This document shows positions 1 through 7,119 of a stretch of 16,196 nt of DNA, piece after piece. A program made the translations under genes and the position numbers. The notes under the pieces are model-generated. The model saw only the letters and a program-made list of their open reading frames with translations. It was not told the DNA's origin and did not search any database. Location: NCBI GenBank assembly GCA_002373535.1, contig DFKL01000050.1:1-16196 (forward strand). Direction: 5' to 3'. Positions within the stretch are counted from its first letter, which is position 1. Each line of letters opens with the position of its first letter. This stretch comes from Prevotellaceae bacterium UBA3646 (GTDB lineage: Bacteria > Bacteroidota > Bacteroidia > Bacteroidales > Bacteroidaceae).

Positions 1-87
1 CTGAAGTACCAGCGTCGTGTGGCTCAGGCTGTAAAGCGTGCCCGCCATTTGGCTCTGCTCCCATTCGTAACTGATTTGATGAAGTAG
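1..87 (+). CDS. rpsR: 30S ribosomal protein bS18, C-terminal part
   Basis: The window opens inside this gene; 28 codons remain before a TAG, which is followed at once by TAA. The visible peptide carries the conserved bS18 C-terminal stretch, including RRVAQAVKRARHLALLPFV, rich in Arg and Lys for binding 16S rRNA on the small-subunit platform beside bS6. rplI follows 21 bp downstream on the same strand, the usual rpsF-rpsR-rplI order, so rpsF is expected just outside the window. Only the start is missing because of the window edge; no defect is visible. Confidence 0.95.
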   Translation: MKYQRRVAQAVKRARHLALLPFVTDLMK

Positions 88-92
88 TAAAA

Positions 93-99
93 AAGGAGG
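93..99 (+). promoter_or_regulatory. Strong Shine-Dalgarno site of rplI
   Basis: AAGGAGG lies 9 nt before the rplI ATG at 109. It is the clearest Shine-Dalgarno sequence in the window; most other genes here have A/T-rich leaders without one, as is normal for Bacteroidota. It supports ATG 109 as the start. Confidence 0.8.
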
Positions 100-108
100 A
101 AAGTAGAT

Positions 109-660
109 ATGGAAATAATTCTGAAAGAAGACATTATCGGTTTGGGTTTCAAAAATGAAATCGTAACCGTCAAGGCTGGATACGGCCGCAACTACCTGAT
201 TCCTTTTGGCAAGGGTGTAATTGCAAGCGAGAGTGCAAAGAAGATGCTGGCAGAGGAACTGAAGCAGAAGGCTAACAAGCTGGCCAAGATCAAGGCTGAA
301 GCCGAGGCTCTGGCTGAGAAGATAAATGCTGTCAGCGTAGTAATCGCAACGAAGGTAAGCGCAACCGGCCAGATCTATGGCAGTGTAAACAACTTGCAGT
401 TGGCAGAAGAACTTCAGAAGAAGGGTATCGAGGTTAACCGTAAGACTATTATTGTCAAGGATGTGAAGGAGGTGGGCTCTTATGTGGCTCAGGTTAAACT
501 TCACAAGGATGTGACTGCAAGTCTTGCATTTGAGGTGGTTGCAGAGAATGCTCCTGTAAAGCCTGCCGCTCCTGTAGCTGAGCCTGTTGAGGCTGCCGCT
601 CCAGTGGCAGAGGAGGTTGCTCCTTCAACAGAGGCAGAAGCTCCTGCTGCAGAGGAGTAA
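109..660 (+). CDS. rplI: 50S ribosomal protein bL9 with long acidic C-terminal tail
   Basis: bL9 binds 23S rRNA near the L1 stalk and helps keep the reading frame. Residues 1-50 form the N-terminal rRNA-binding domain, with the L9 signature around GYGRNYLIPFGKG (residues 25-37). A long charged helix (about 45-75) and the C-terminal domain (about 80-147) follow. bL9 usually ends near residue 148; this protein has 183 residues. The last 35 or so are almost only Ala, Pro, Glu and Val (for example PAAPVAEPVEAAAPVAEE), probably a disordered acidic tail. The start is fixed by the Shine-Dalgarno site at 93-99. The gene follows rpsR by 21 bp and ends before a strong terminator, so it closes the rpsF-rpsR-rplI operon. 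The identity is secure; the function of the tail is unknown. Confidence 0.97.
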   Translation: MEIILKEDIIGLGFKNEIVTVKAGYGRNYLIPFGKGVIASESAKKMLAEELKQKANKLAKIKAEAEALAEKINAVSVVIATKVSATGQIYGSVNNLQLAEELQKKGIEVNRKTIIVKDVKEVGSYVAQVKLHKDVTASLAFEVVAENAPVKPAAPVAEPVEAAAPVAEEVAPSTEAEAPAAEE

Positions 661-691
661 TCCCGGTTAGCCTAAGATTAGGAAAATAATT

Positions 692-724
692 ATCTCTCGG
701 TCCTTTGGATCGAGAGATTTTTTT
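692..724 (+). terminator. Intrinsic terminator of the rpsR-rplI operon
   Basis: A 12-bp stem (ATCTCTCGGTCC pairing with GGATCGAGAGAT, one G-T wobble) closes a TTT loop and runs directly into seven T residues at 718-724. It lies 31 bp after the rplI stop. Confidence 0.9.
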
Positions 725-740
725 GTGGGTAGAGTTTGTG

Positions 741-779
741 AAAAAAATAAGAGAGCCGATTCTGTGAATCGACTCTCTT
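741..779 (-). terminator. Intrinsic terminator of the small lipoprotein gene
   Basis: Read on the minus strand, a 14-bp stem with one G-T wobble (positions 779-749) has a 3-nt loop. One A separates it from seven T residues (747-741). It starts 31 bp after the stop of the gene ending at 811. It stands back to back with the rplI terminator, so the two converging units are separately closed. Confidence 0.88.
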
Positions 780-810
780 GTACTGATTACTACGTAATTC
801 GCAGTTTTTA

Positions 811-1002
811 TTACTGAGCGTTAACAGCGCTATCAGCAACAGTTGTGTCAGCAGCTGCGCTGTCAGTAGCAAGGCTGTCAGCAGCAATGCTGTCACATGC
901 TACGCTGTCAGAATCACAGCAAGCACCCTGCTCTGTCTTGTTACCACAAGAAGCGAAAGAAACAGCTACAATAGCTGCGAATACGAAAGCTAACTTTTTC
1001 AT
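811..1002 (-). CDS. Small repeat-rich lipoprotein of unknown function
   Basis: The 63-residue product starts MKKLAFVFAAIVAVSFASC: two Lys, a hydrophobic helix and a lipobox ending at Cys19, so it should be exported and lipid-anchored as a lipoprotein. The mature part has only about 45 residues. It begins GNKTEQGACC, with three more cysteines (28, 29, 36), and then consists of pentapeptide repeats of the form DSxxx, rich in Ala, Asp, Ser and Thr. This composition suggests an unstructured acidic linker rather than an enzyme. The gene has its own promoter at 1065-1072 and a strong terminator, so it is a one-gene unit and very likely expressed. The ATG lacks a Shine-Dalgarno and follows an A-rich leader. 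A longer ORF in another frame (690-896) is a shadow. I know of no named family. Confidence 0.82.
   Translation of the reverse strand: MKKLAFVFAAIVAVSFASCGNKTEQGACCDSDSVACDSIAADSLATDSAAADTTVADSAVNAQ
829..918 (-). repeat. 15-nt tandem repeat encoding DSxxx pentapeptides
   Basis: On the + strand, GCTGTCA recurs at 859, 874, 889 and 904. The variants GCTATCA at 829 and TGTGTCA at 844 keep the same 15-nt period, giving six units. Each unit encodes Asp-Ser (once Asp-Thr) plus three mostly small residues. The units differ mainly at the other positions. Confidence 0.85.
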
Positions 1003-1064
1003 TTTTTTGCTTTTTTAATAATTGTAAAACAATCGTTTGTTAATTCATTTTCTTAATTGCGATG

Positions 1065-1072
1065 CAAAGGTA
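1065..1072 (-). promoter_or_regulatory. Promoter -7 element of the small lipoprotein gene
   Basis: TACCTTTG on the minus strand fits the Bacteroidota -7 consensus TAnnTTTG. The start site would fall near 1058, giving a 5' leader of about 55 nt before the ATG at 1002. No clear TTTG is seen at the -33 position. Confidence 0.7.
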
Positions 1073-1251
1073 CGACATTTTTCAATACGCTGTATACATT
1101 TACGCAAACTTTTTTTGCTAAAATTTTATATTTTTAGGAATTATTCATATAAAGTATTGGAAATCAGAGAGAAAGAGAATGATTGTTTTTTTGAAGGCAA
1201 ATAATGTTATTGAGTGCATTTATGTTAAACAACATCTTTTTCCGTACATTT

Positions 1252-1282
1252 TTTGTTCTTCATGATAAAGTTTATATCTTTG
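1252..1282 (+). promoter_or_regulatory. Consensus Bacteroidota promoter of mtaB
   Basis: TTTG at 1252-1255 and TATCTTTG at 1275-1282 are separated by exactly 19 bp, matching the -33/-7 promoter used by the primary sigma factor of Bacteroidota. Transcription should begin near 1289-1290. The upstream stretch 1073-1251 is A/T-rich with no other feature that I can see. Confidence 0.85.
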
Positions 1283-1299
1283 CATACATGATACGTTAC

Positions 1300-2643
1300 A
1301 TGGATAGACTGGGGGGGAAGAAGGCTGCATATTTTACGTTGGGGTGTAAGCTGAACTTTGCTGAAACCAGTTCTGTAGGCAAGCAATTAAAGGAATATGG
1401 TGTAGAGACAGTCCGTGACGGAGAGGTCGCGGATATATGTGTCATAAACACATGTAGTGTAACAGAGGTCGCAGACAGCAAATGTCGCCAGGCCATTCAC
1501 CGTCTCGTACGCAATCATCCAGGTGCATTGGTGGTGGTTACCGGTTGCTATGCCCAGCTGAAGCCACTGGAAGTCTCGTCTATAGATGGTGTTGATATCG
1601 TCCTCGGTAGTAACGAGAAGGGTGATATCCTGGATGTCATATGTGAAAGGATGGACATGATGCCTGAGGAGCGTGCCTTGGCTGCTCATGAGTATCGTAC
1701 CGTCAAGACTGCCGACATACGCGAATTCATGCCGAGTTGCTCGTGTGGAGACCGTACAAGGTATTTCCTGAAAGTTCAGGACGGATGTGACTATTACTGT
1801 ACATATTGTACCATCCCCTTTGCACGTGGACGTTCGCGCAACGGCAGCATAGTCTCGATGGTGGCTCAGGCTGAGGAGGTGGTTCGTGAGGGTGGTCGTG
1901 AGATTGTCCTGACTGGTGTAAATATAGGTGATTTCGGGAAGTCTACCGGTGAGTCTTTTATTGACCTGATACGTGCGTTGGACAGGGTCGAGGGTATAGA
2001 GAGGTACCGTATAAGCAGTATAGAGCCAAACCTGTTGACGGACGAGGTGATAGAGTTCTGTGCAAAGAGCCGTGCTTTCATGCCGCATTTCCATATCCCG
2101 TTACAGAGTGGCAGTGACGAGGTACTACGTCTGATGCATCGTCGTTATGACACTTCGTTCTTCCAAACGAAGATTGAACATGTACTGGAACTGATGCCAG
2201 ATGCATTCATCGGTGTGGACACTATTGTCGGTACAAGGGGTGAGACCGAGGATTTGTTTGAGGATGCCTACCATTTTATGGCTTCGCTTCCCATTGCACA
2301 GTATCATGTATTTTCGTACAGTGAGCGTCCGGGGACGAAGGCCCTGCAGATCCCGCATGTGGTAAGTCCGCAGGAGAAGCATAGGCGTAGCCAGCGTATC
2401 CTGGAGTTGAGCAGCGAACTCACGCGTACGTATTATAATAGGTATGTCGGCTCTGTGCGTCCTGTGTTGCTTGAGCATAGCCGTACCGATGGCATAATGC
2501 ACGGCTTTACTGACAATTATATCCGTGTAGAGATTCGCACAGGAAATGTTCCCGGACACAATCTGGACAATAATATCGTAGATGTCCGTCTCGGCGAGAT
2601 GAATGCAGAGGGCAATGCCCTTACCGGTACTGTCGTCGCATAG
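1300..2643 (+). CDS. mtaB: tRNA t6A37 methylthiotransferase MtaB
   Basis: MtaB is a radical-SAM enzyme that converts t6A at position 37 of ANN-decoding tRNAs to ms2t6A. From ATG 1300 the protein has 447 residues, the usual length. The N-terminal methylthiotransferase domain carries the three cluster cysteines C16 (TLGCKLN), C52 (INTCSVTE) and C83 (VTGCYAQ). The radical-SAM CxxxCxxC motif is C163, C167 and C170 (GCDYYCTYC). The C-terminal part, from about residue 380, fits a TRAM RNA-binding domain. The frame is open back to ATG 1204, but the promoter at 1252-1282 places the start site near 1290, so 1204 and 1222 would be upstream of the transcript. ATG 1288 would be leaderless. ATG 1300 leaves a leader of about 10 nt and matches family N-termini. 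Codons 5-6 contain seven consecutive G residues. No terminator is seen before the convergent porin gene. Confidence 0.93.
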   Translation: MDRLGGKKAAYFTLGCKLNFAETSSVGKQLKEYGVETVRDGEVADICVINTCSVTEVADSKCRQAIHRLVRNHPGALVVVTGCYAQLKPLEVSSIDGVDIVLGSNEKGDILDVICERMDMMPEERALAAHEYRTVKTADIREFMPSCSCGDRTRYFLKVQDGCDYYCTYCTIPFARGRSRNGSIVSMVAQAEEVVREGGREIVLTGVNIGDFGKSTGESFIDLIRALDRVEGIERYRISSIEPNLLTDEVIEFCAKSRAFMPHFHIPLQSGSDEVLRLMHRRYDTSFFQTKIEHVLELMPDAFIGVDTIVGTRGETEDLFEDAYHFMASLPIAQYHVFSYSERPGTKALQIPHVVSPQEKHRRSQRILELSSELTRTYYNRYVGSVRPVLLEHSRTDGIMHGFTDNYIRVEIRTGNVPGHNLDNNIVDVRLGEMNAEGNALTGTVVA

Positions 2644-2675
2644 TTCCTGCGTCTTGTGGGACGGGAGGGATGGTC

Positions 2676-3956
2676 CTAAAACCGAATGTATGCCATTGCC
2701 CAGAACTGGTTGCTGTTCCTGGAGGCACGTGTCTTGTCGTAATCGTGGTTGTACTGTAGTTGAAGCATGAGGTTCTTGTGCGGTCGCAGTTCGACTCCAG
2801 TACTGTAGATGCTGTGCAGCGAGCGCATGTCCATGTCTGATCGGAAGGCATCGTATTTAAGGTTTAGCCTGATCCACCGCCATACGGGAATGCATGCCAG
2901 TGCATACCATCCGTCGGCATGACCGGGGCCTGTATATGCGTGTTCATCCTTGTTCCATGAAGAGCCGATGTGGCGGGCATATTCGGTGCGGAAGAGCCAG
3001 TCCTGATTCCCGTAAGATACGCTTGCCGCCCATCTGGCATAGCTCGTGCCGACGCCATATGTAGTGTGGAAGTAGCTGCCTTTCCAACCGAAGCCTGCAA
3101 TCTTCAATCCTTTTACGGGCTCTACGCAGAGTGTTCCGATGATGTCTTTCTTGCTGTCCTTGTCTGCCGAGTTGATGCCCTGTCCGTTGAATACACCAAA
3201 CTGGTACGACAGGTATCTGTGTCCGTCTGCCTTGTCTGGAAACAGACTGCCGTGTACCTGTATTCCCAAGTCGCGGCCTCCGCTGTTGTGCTGATCCCCG
3301 TTCAGGTCCTGTCCTGCACCAAGTCCTGTCATTCGCTTGACTATCATGCTGTAGTCGCCTCCGCCGATATCCCATGGGTTGGCAGGATTTTCCAAGGTGA
3401 AGTTGCGCTTGAACTGTCCTGCCTTGATCCCGAATTCCTTCCAGCGTGTCCAGTTTATGAATGCATCAATTACCCGTGCACTGGCACCTGTCTGCTCACT
3501 GCCGGCAGGGTTGCCTGAGACCTCCATCTGCACGCGGTAGTTAAAATCGCGGAATACGGTGCCGTCTACGTACAGACGCAGCAGCCTGAGGTTGAATCCT
3601 TCGCCTCCATTGGCTCCTTCACGGCTGTCATATTTGTAATGTGTGATGATGTATCCGCCGAACCGTGGAATGGTGACATAGTCTTCACGTTTCCATTTCT
3701 TCCTTTTCCTGACAGTGTCTGGTGCGGTGTCTGTAGCAGTTGCACTGTCGGCCGACGACATTCCCGGCGTCCTGACTGCCGGTGTGGCATCCTGACCGGC
3801 AGTTTTCTTCTTGTATGCATGAATCCTGGCGGTAATATAGTCCTGAAGGGAGTGGTCGTATCCGTCTTTGAAGATGCGGTCGTCTTCCTGAGCAAGGAGC
3901 GTGGCCATGGGCAGGAGGCACCATGTCAGAATTATAAAAAACTGTCTAAGTTTCAT
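2676..3956 (-). CDS. Outer-membrane porin of the OprO/OprP (phosphate-selective porin) type
   Basis: From ATG 3956 the product has 426 residues. Residues 1-22 form a signal peptide (KLRQFFIILTWCLLPMATLLA), followed by a charged linker to about residue 90. A series of alternating, aromatic-rich strands then runs to a C-terminal Phe (MAYIRF), as in outer-membrane beta-barrels. Stretches such as DAFINWTRWKEFGIKAGQFK and NPANPWDIGGGDYS resemble phosphate-selective porin O/P family proteins. A frame-open ATG at 3983 lies upstream of the predicted transcription start near 3974, so the shorter start is preferred; it also begins directly with the signal peptide. No SusD partner, transporter or phosphate-regulon gene adjoins it, so its substrate is uncertain despite the family name. 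The gene converges on mtaB with 32 bp between stops, and no terminator is visible there. Confidence 0.85.
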   Translation of the reverse strand: MKLRQFFIILTWCLLPMATLLAQEDDRIFKDGYDHSLQDYITARIHAYKKKTAGQDATPAVRTPGMSSADSATATDTAPDTVRKRKKWKREDYVTIPRFGGYIITHYKYDSREGANGGEGFNLRLLRLYVDGTVFRDFNYRVQMEVSGNPAGSEQTGASARVIDAFINWTRWKEFGIKAGQFKRNFTLENPANPWDIGGGDYSMIVKRMTGLGAGQDLNGDQHNSGGRDLGIQVHGSLFPDKADGHRYLSYQFGVFNGQGINSADKDSKKDIIGTLCVEPVKGLKIAGFGWKGSYFHTTYGVGTSYARWAASVSYGNQDWLFRTEYARHIGSSWNKDEHAYTGPGHADGWYALACIPVWRWIRLNLKYDAFRSDMDMRSLHSIYSTGVELRPHKNLMLQLQYNHDYDKTRASRNSNQFWAMAYIRF

Positions 3957-3980
3957 GCTGTTGGGGTATGTATTCAGGAA

Positions 3981-3988
3981 CAAAGATA
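3981..3988 (-). promoter_or_regulatory. Promoter -7 element of the porin gene
   Basis: TATCTTTG on the minus strand matches TAnnTTTG. The predicted start near 3974 leaves an 18-nt leader before ATG 3956. There is no convincing TTTG at -33. Confidence 0.7.
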
Positions 3989-4009
3989 CAAATAATCAGA
4001 AAATAGTTG

Positions 4010-4017
4010 TAACTTTA
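4010..4017 (+). promoter_or_regulatory. Possible weak promoter of the upp operon
   Basis: TAACTTTA matches TAnnTTTG except for the last base and would start transcription near 4025, 26 nt before upp. It lies back to back with the porin promoter in the 94-bp divergent gap. No -33 TTTG is seen. Confidence 0.4.
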
Positions 4018-4050
4018 CGGCAGAAAAGTAACCACAAAACCTAAACAGAC

Positions 4051-4710
4051 ATGAGGGTAATAAACCTGGGCGAACAGGATTCGGTCATAAATACCTATCT
4101 GAGTGAATTGCGTGACGTAAACGTACAGAAAGACAGAATGCGCTTCCGTCGTAACATAAAGCGCATAGGGCATGCCATGGCTTACGAGATAAGCCGTATT
4201 CTGGACTACGAGACGAAGGAGGTCATGACCCCCCTGGCTCCGTGTAACATGAATCTGATAGCCGACAAAATAGTGGTATCTACCGTCTTCCGTGCCGGCC
4301 TGCCGTTCCATCAGGCTTTCCTTGAGGTCTTTGACAAGGCAGACAATGCTTTTGTCTCAGCCTTCCGCTATTACAAGGACAAGGACCGTACGGACACAGG
4401 AGTCCGAGTGGAGTATATGGCAACGCCGGCTTTGGATGGCAAGACGCTGCTGATGGTGGATCCGATGCTGGCCACGGGTGACAGTATGGCATTGGCATAC
4501 GAGGCTCTGAAATCAAAGGGAACGCCGAAGCGTCTGATCCTTGCTTCGGTCATTGCCTCGGAACCTGGCGTGGAAAATATGCGGAGAAAGTTTCCAAGCG
4601 ACGATGTCGTACTGGTATGTGCTGCAATCGACCCGATACTGAACAGTCATAAGTACATAGTTCCGGGACTGGGTGATGCAGGAGACCTGATGTTCGGAGA
4701 AAAGATGTAA
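4051..4710 (+). CDS. upp: Uracil phosphoribosyltransferase
   Basis: This enzyme salvages uracil by joining it to PRPP to give UMP in the cytoplasm. The 219-residue length is slightly above the common 208-215. The PRPP-binding loop is at residues 136-145 (VDPMLATGDS), and the uracil-binding C-terminus is conserved (YIVPGLGDAGD). The central FRAGLPFHQ stretch also fits the family. The start at 4051 begins with the typical MRVINLGEQ. The stop shares one base with the start of the glycosyltransferase gene (TAATG), so the two are translationally coupled although their products are unrelated in function. The weak promoter at 4010-4017 may drive the whole 4051-7053 group. Confidence 0.96.
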   Translation: MRVINLGEQDSVINTYLSELRDVNVQKDRMRFRRNIKRIGHAMAYEISRILDYETKEVMTPLAPCNMNLIADKIVVSTVFRAGLPFHQAFLEVFDKADNAFVSAFRYYKDKDRTDTGVRVEYMATPALDGKTLLMVDPMLATGDSMALAYEALKSKGTPKRLILASVIASEPGVENMRRKFPSDDVVLVCAAIDPILNSHKYIVPGLGDAGDLMFGEKM

Positions 4711-5729
4711 TGACAAAGACGGCAATAGTAATACTGAACTGGAACGGTGCAGATATGATGCGCCGTTTTCTTCCCGGAGTCATAGCCAACTCGCCTGAAG
4801 CGGAGGTCATCGTCGCCGACAATGCAAGCACAGACGGTTCCCTGGAGATGCTCTCCTCGGAATTTCCAGAGGTGTCACGGATAATACTGGACAGGAACTA
4901 TGGCTTTGCCGACGGGTACAACAAGGCTCTCAGACAAGTAGAGGCAGAGTACTATGTCCTGCTTAACAGTGATGTAGAGACTCCGCACAGCTGGCTTGAT
5001 CCGCTCGTACGCTACATGGATTCCAATCCTGACGTCGCAGCCTGCCAGCCTGTTCTCAGATGCCAATGGAACAAGGAGTATTTTGAATATGCCGGTGCCG
5101 CAGGAGGCTACGTGGATGCACTGGGCTACCCGTATTGCAGGGGCAGGCTGATGGCTACTGTGGAGAAGGACGAAGGACAGTACGGCAGCATAGCCAATGT
5201 GCTATGGGCAACAGGAGCGTGCATGATGATAAGAAGCAAGGACTATTGGCAGGCAGGCGGCCTGGACGGGCGCTTCTTTGCACATCAGGAGGAAATAGAC
5301 CTGTGCTGGCGTCTTCGCTCACGCGGCCGTGGCATCGTATGCATACCAGACAGTATCGTGTATCATCTCGGAGGCGGAACCCTGCCACAGGGGAATCCTC
5401 GCAAGACTTTCCTCAATTTCCGGAACAATCTGCTGCTGTTGTACAAGAACCTGCCAGACAACCGTCTGGCCGACGTCATGCGTATTCGCCTCTGGCTGGA
5501 CGCACTGGCCAGCCTGAAATTCCTGCTCACGCTGCAATGGGGCTCGTTCCGTGCCGTATGGCGAGCACGTAGGGAATATAACCGTATAAAGTCCGACTTC
5601 CGCAAGGACCGTGAGGAGAATCTGAGGCTGACAGTCCTGTCGCCAGTGCCTGAACAGGGCACGTTCTCCCTCCTGTACCAGTATTATATAAGGGGAAAGA
5701 GGAAGTTTTCGCAACTGCCTCGTTCATGA
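4710..5729 (+). CDS. Family 2 glycosyltransferase (rhamnosyltransferase-like)
   Basis: The 339-residue protein is a GT-A fold glycosyltransferase that should transfer a sugar from a nucleotide-sugar donor in the cytoplasm. Visible motifs are the N-terminal IVILNWNG, the donor-binding DNASTDGS (37-44), the metal-binding NSDVETP (86-92) and, further on, the acceptor-site region ATGACMMIRSKDYWQAGGLD with EEIDLCWRLRSRGRG. These resemble WbbL-type rhamnosyltransferases of cell-surface polysaccharide synthesis. No transmembrane segment is evident. No other polysaccharide genes lie nearby, so donor and acceptor cannot be named. The ATG overlaps the upp stop by one base, and the next gene follows after 34 bp. 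Confidence 0.88.
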   Translation: MTKTAIVILNWNGADMMRRFLPGVIANSPEAEVIVADNASTDGSLEMLSSEFPEVSRIILDRNYGFADGYNKALRQVEAEYYVLLNSDVETPHSWLDPLVRYMDSNPDVAACQPVLRCQWNKEYFEYAGAAGGYVDALGYPYCRGRLMATVEKDEGQYGSIANVLWATGACMMIRSKDYWQAGGLDGRFFAHQEEIDLCWRLRSRGRGIVCIPDSIVYHLGGGTLPQGNPRKTFLNFRNNLLLLYKNLPDNRLADVMRIRLWLDALASLKFLLTLQWGSFRAVWRARREYNRIKSDFRKDREENLRLTVLSPVPEQGTFSLLYQYYIRGKRKFSQLPRS

Positions 5730-5763
5730 AACCAAAGGGTTAAATTCCATAGTTCCATACATT

Positions 5764-6483
5764 ATGCCACTATACCTTATTCCCGTCACACTGGGCGATA
5801 CGCCACAAGAGCAGGTGCTGCCGCCGCACAACGCTGAAACAGTCCGTAATATACGTCATTTCGTCGTAGAGGAAATACGTACAGCCCGTCGTTTCCTCCG
5901 CAGCATGGACCGCGCGTTCCCTATCGACGAATGTACGTTCTACGAAATGGGCAAGCATGCAGCAGACCATAATGCCAGGAAGAACCAGTCGCCTTACGAC
6001 AAAGCCATAGAAACATTGGCTTCTGGAGCGGATGTAGGCGTCATCAGCGAGGCCGGGTGTCCTGCTGTGGCAGACCCGGGAGCGGATGTCGTACTCATGG
6101 CGCAGCGACGTGGGCTGCAGGTCATACCTCTGGCAGGGCCGAGCAGTATGACTATGGCACTAATGGCATCAGGACTGTCTGGTCAGAACTATGCCTTCAA
6201 CGGTTACCTGCCAATAGACGAGGCCGACAGGGCAAAGCGTCTGAAGGCCCTGGAATCACGGGCACACAATGAGCATCAGACACAACTTTTTATCGAGACG
6301 CCGTTCCGTAACCGAAAGATGACAGAGACGTTGCTCCGTGTCCTGCGCCCTGCCACACGTATGTGTATAGCAGCAGGCATCACGACTCGGGACGAGTGGA
6401 TAAAGACCCATACCATTGCAGAGTGGCGCAAGATACAAATTCCAGACCTGAGCAAGATACCAGCAATATTTCTGATAGGCTGA
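5764..6483 (+). CDS. RsmI-like SAM-dependent methyltransferase (tetrapyrrole methylase fold)
   Basis: The protein has 239 residues and the tetrapyrrole-methylase fold shared by CobA-type enzymes and RsmI, which 2'-O-methylates C1402 of 16S rRNA. Family signatures are ISEAGCPAVADPG (94-106; RsmI usually has SDAGTPxxSDPG) and PLAGPSSMTMALMASGL (123-139). It differs from classic RsmI in that the N-terminus reads LIPVTLGD instead of the usual PIGNLxD, the AEDTRxTxxLL helix is replaced by VEEIRTARRFLRSM, and the C-terminal extension of E. coli RsmI is missing. It may be a lineage-specific paralogue with another RNA target. It lies 34 bp after the glycosyltransferase gene and 12 bp before the metallopeptidase gene. 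The fold is secure; the substrate is not. Confidence 0.82.
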   Translation: MPLYLIPVTLGDTPQEQVLPPHNAETVRNIRHFVVEEIRTARRFLRSMDRAFPIDECTFYEMGKHAADHNARKNQSPYDKAIETLASGADVGVISEAGCPAVADPGADVVLMAQRRGLQVIPLAGPSSMTMALMASGLSGQNYAFNGYLPIDEADRAKRLKALESRAHNEHQTQLFIETPFRNRKMTETLLRVLRPATRMCIAAGITTRDEWIKTHTIAEWRKIQIPDLSKIPAIFLIG

Positions 6484-6495
6484 ACACCCCTGTGC

Positions 6496-7053
6496 ATGAT
6501 AATAGGCAGAGACTTCCGCATAGATGCCGAATGCTTTCATTTCCATCTGGAGAAAGCGTATGTCCCGACACTGAGAGTCAGACAGAAAAGGGGGCAGCTC
6601 ATAGCATACTATCCGGAGAATATGGACTTCACACGTCCATCCGTACAGGAATGGCTGCACAAGCAGATTGAGGAGAGCCTGCGCCGGCATGCCAAGGTCC
6701 TGCTGCTGCCTCGAATCCGGCAGATGGCCTCTGCACGTAACCTGCATCCATCCGAACTGCACATACACAAAAGCAAGACGCGCTGGGGCTCGTGCAGCAG
6801 CCGCGGCAGCATTAACCTGTCGCTCTATCTCATGCTGGTGCCACAGCATTTGCAGGACTACGTAATGCAGCATGAACTCACACACTTGGCCGAAATGAAC
6901 CACGGCGTCCGTTTCTGGCAGTTGCTCGACGAGGTGACGGGCGGACGAAGCAGGCAGCTGCGCAAGGAACTGAGGAACTACACGACCGGTATATTCCCAT
7001 TGTCATGCCTGTCTGACAGGAAAAGGACTGATGAAGTCCAACTTTTTAAATAA
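6496..7053 (+). CDS. YgjP-like zinc metallopeptidase (DUF45)
   Basis: The 185-residue protein has the zinc signature HELTH at residues 126-130 (His126, Glu127, His130), followed by the NHG of the YgjP family (His136 as likely third ligand) and FW. Before it stands the family-typical SKTRWGSCSSRGSINLS. These features define the YgjP/DUF45 (WLM-like) metallopeptidases, cytoplasmic proteins of largely unknown substrate. There is no signal peptide or membrane segment. It is the last gene of the 4051-7053 run; no terminator is seen, and a new promoter lies 28 bp after its stop. The final 30 residues are not conserved to my knowledge. Confidence 0.85.
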   Translation: MIIGRDFRIDAECFHFHLEKAYVPTLRVRQKRGQLIAYYPENMDFTRPSVQEWLHKQIEESLRRHAKVLLLPRIRQMASARNLHPSELHIHKSKTRWGSCSSRGSINLSLYLMLVPQHLQDYVMQHELTHLAEMNHGVRFWQLLDEVTGGRSRQLRKELRNYTTGIFPLSCLSDRKRTDEVQLFK

Positions 7054-7080
7054 ACTTGTACACACGCAATACTTTTTTCG

Positions 7081-7088
7081 TATATTTG
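7081..7088 (+). promoter_or_regulatory. Promoter -7 element of the TIR-ATPase-DUF4435 unit
   Basis: TATATTTG fits TAnnTTTG. A TTG at 7056-7058 may serve as -33 with a rather long 22-bp spacer. Transcription would start near 7095 in an A-rich leader, about 25 nt before ATG 7120. It lets the three following genes be expressed independently of the upp group. Confidence 0.65.
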
Positions 7089-7119
7089 TACAGGATAAAA
7101 AAAGAAAAAACAGGGAACC

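Noticed and set aside
1387..2094. 235-codon minus-strand frame opposite mtaB
   Set aside because: It is a shadow of the well-supported mtaB, and its Thr/Tyr-rich product has no motif.
2644..2675. Terminator between the convergent mtaB and porin genes
   Set aside because: The 32-bp gap has no stable stem and no T-run on either strand.
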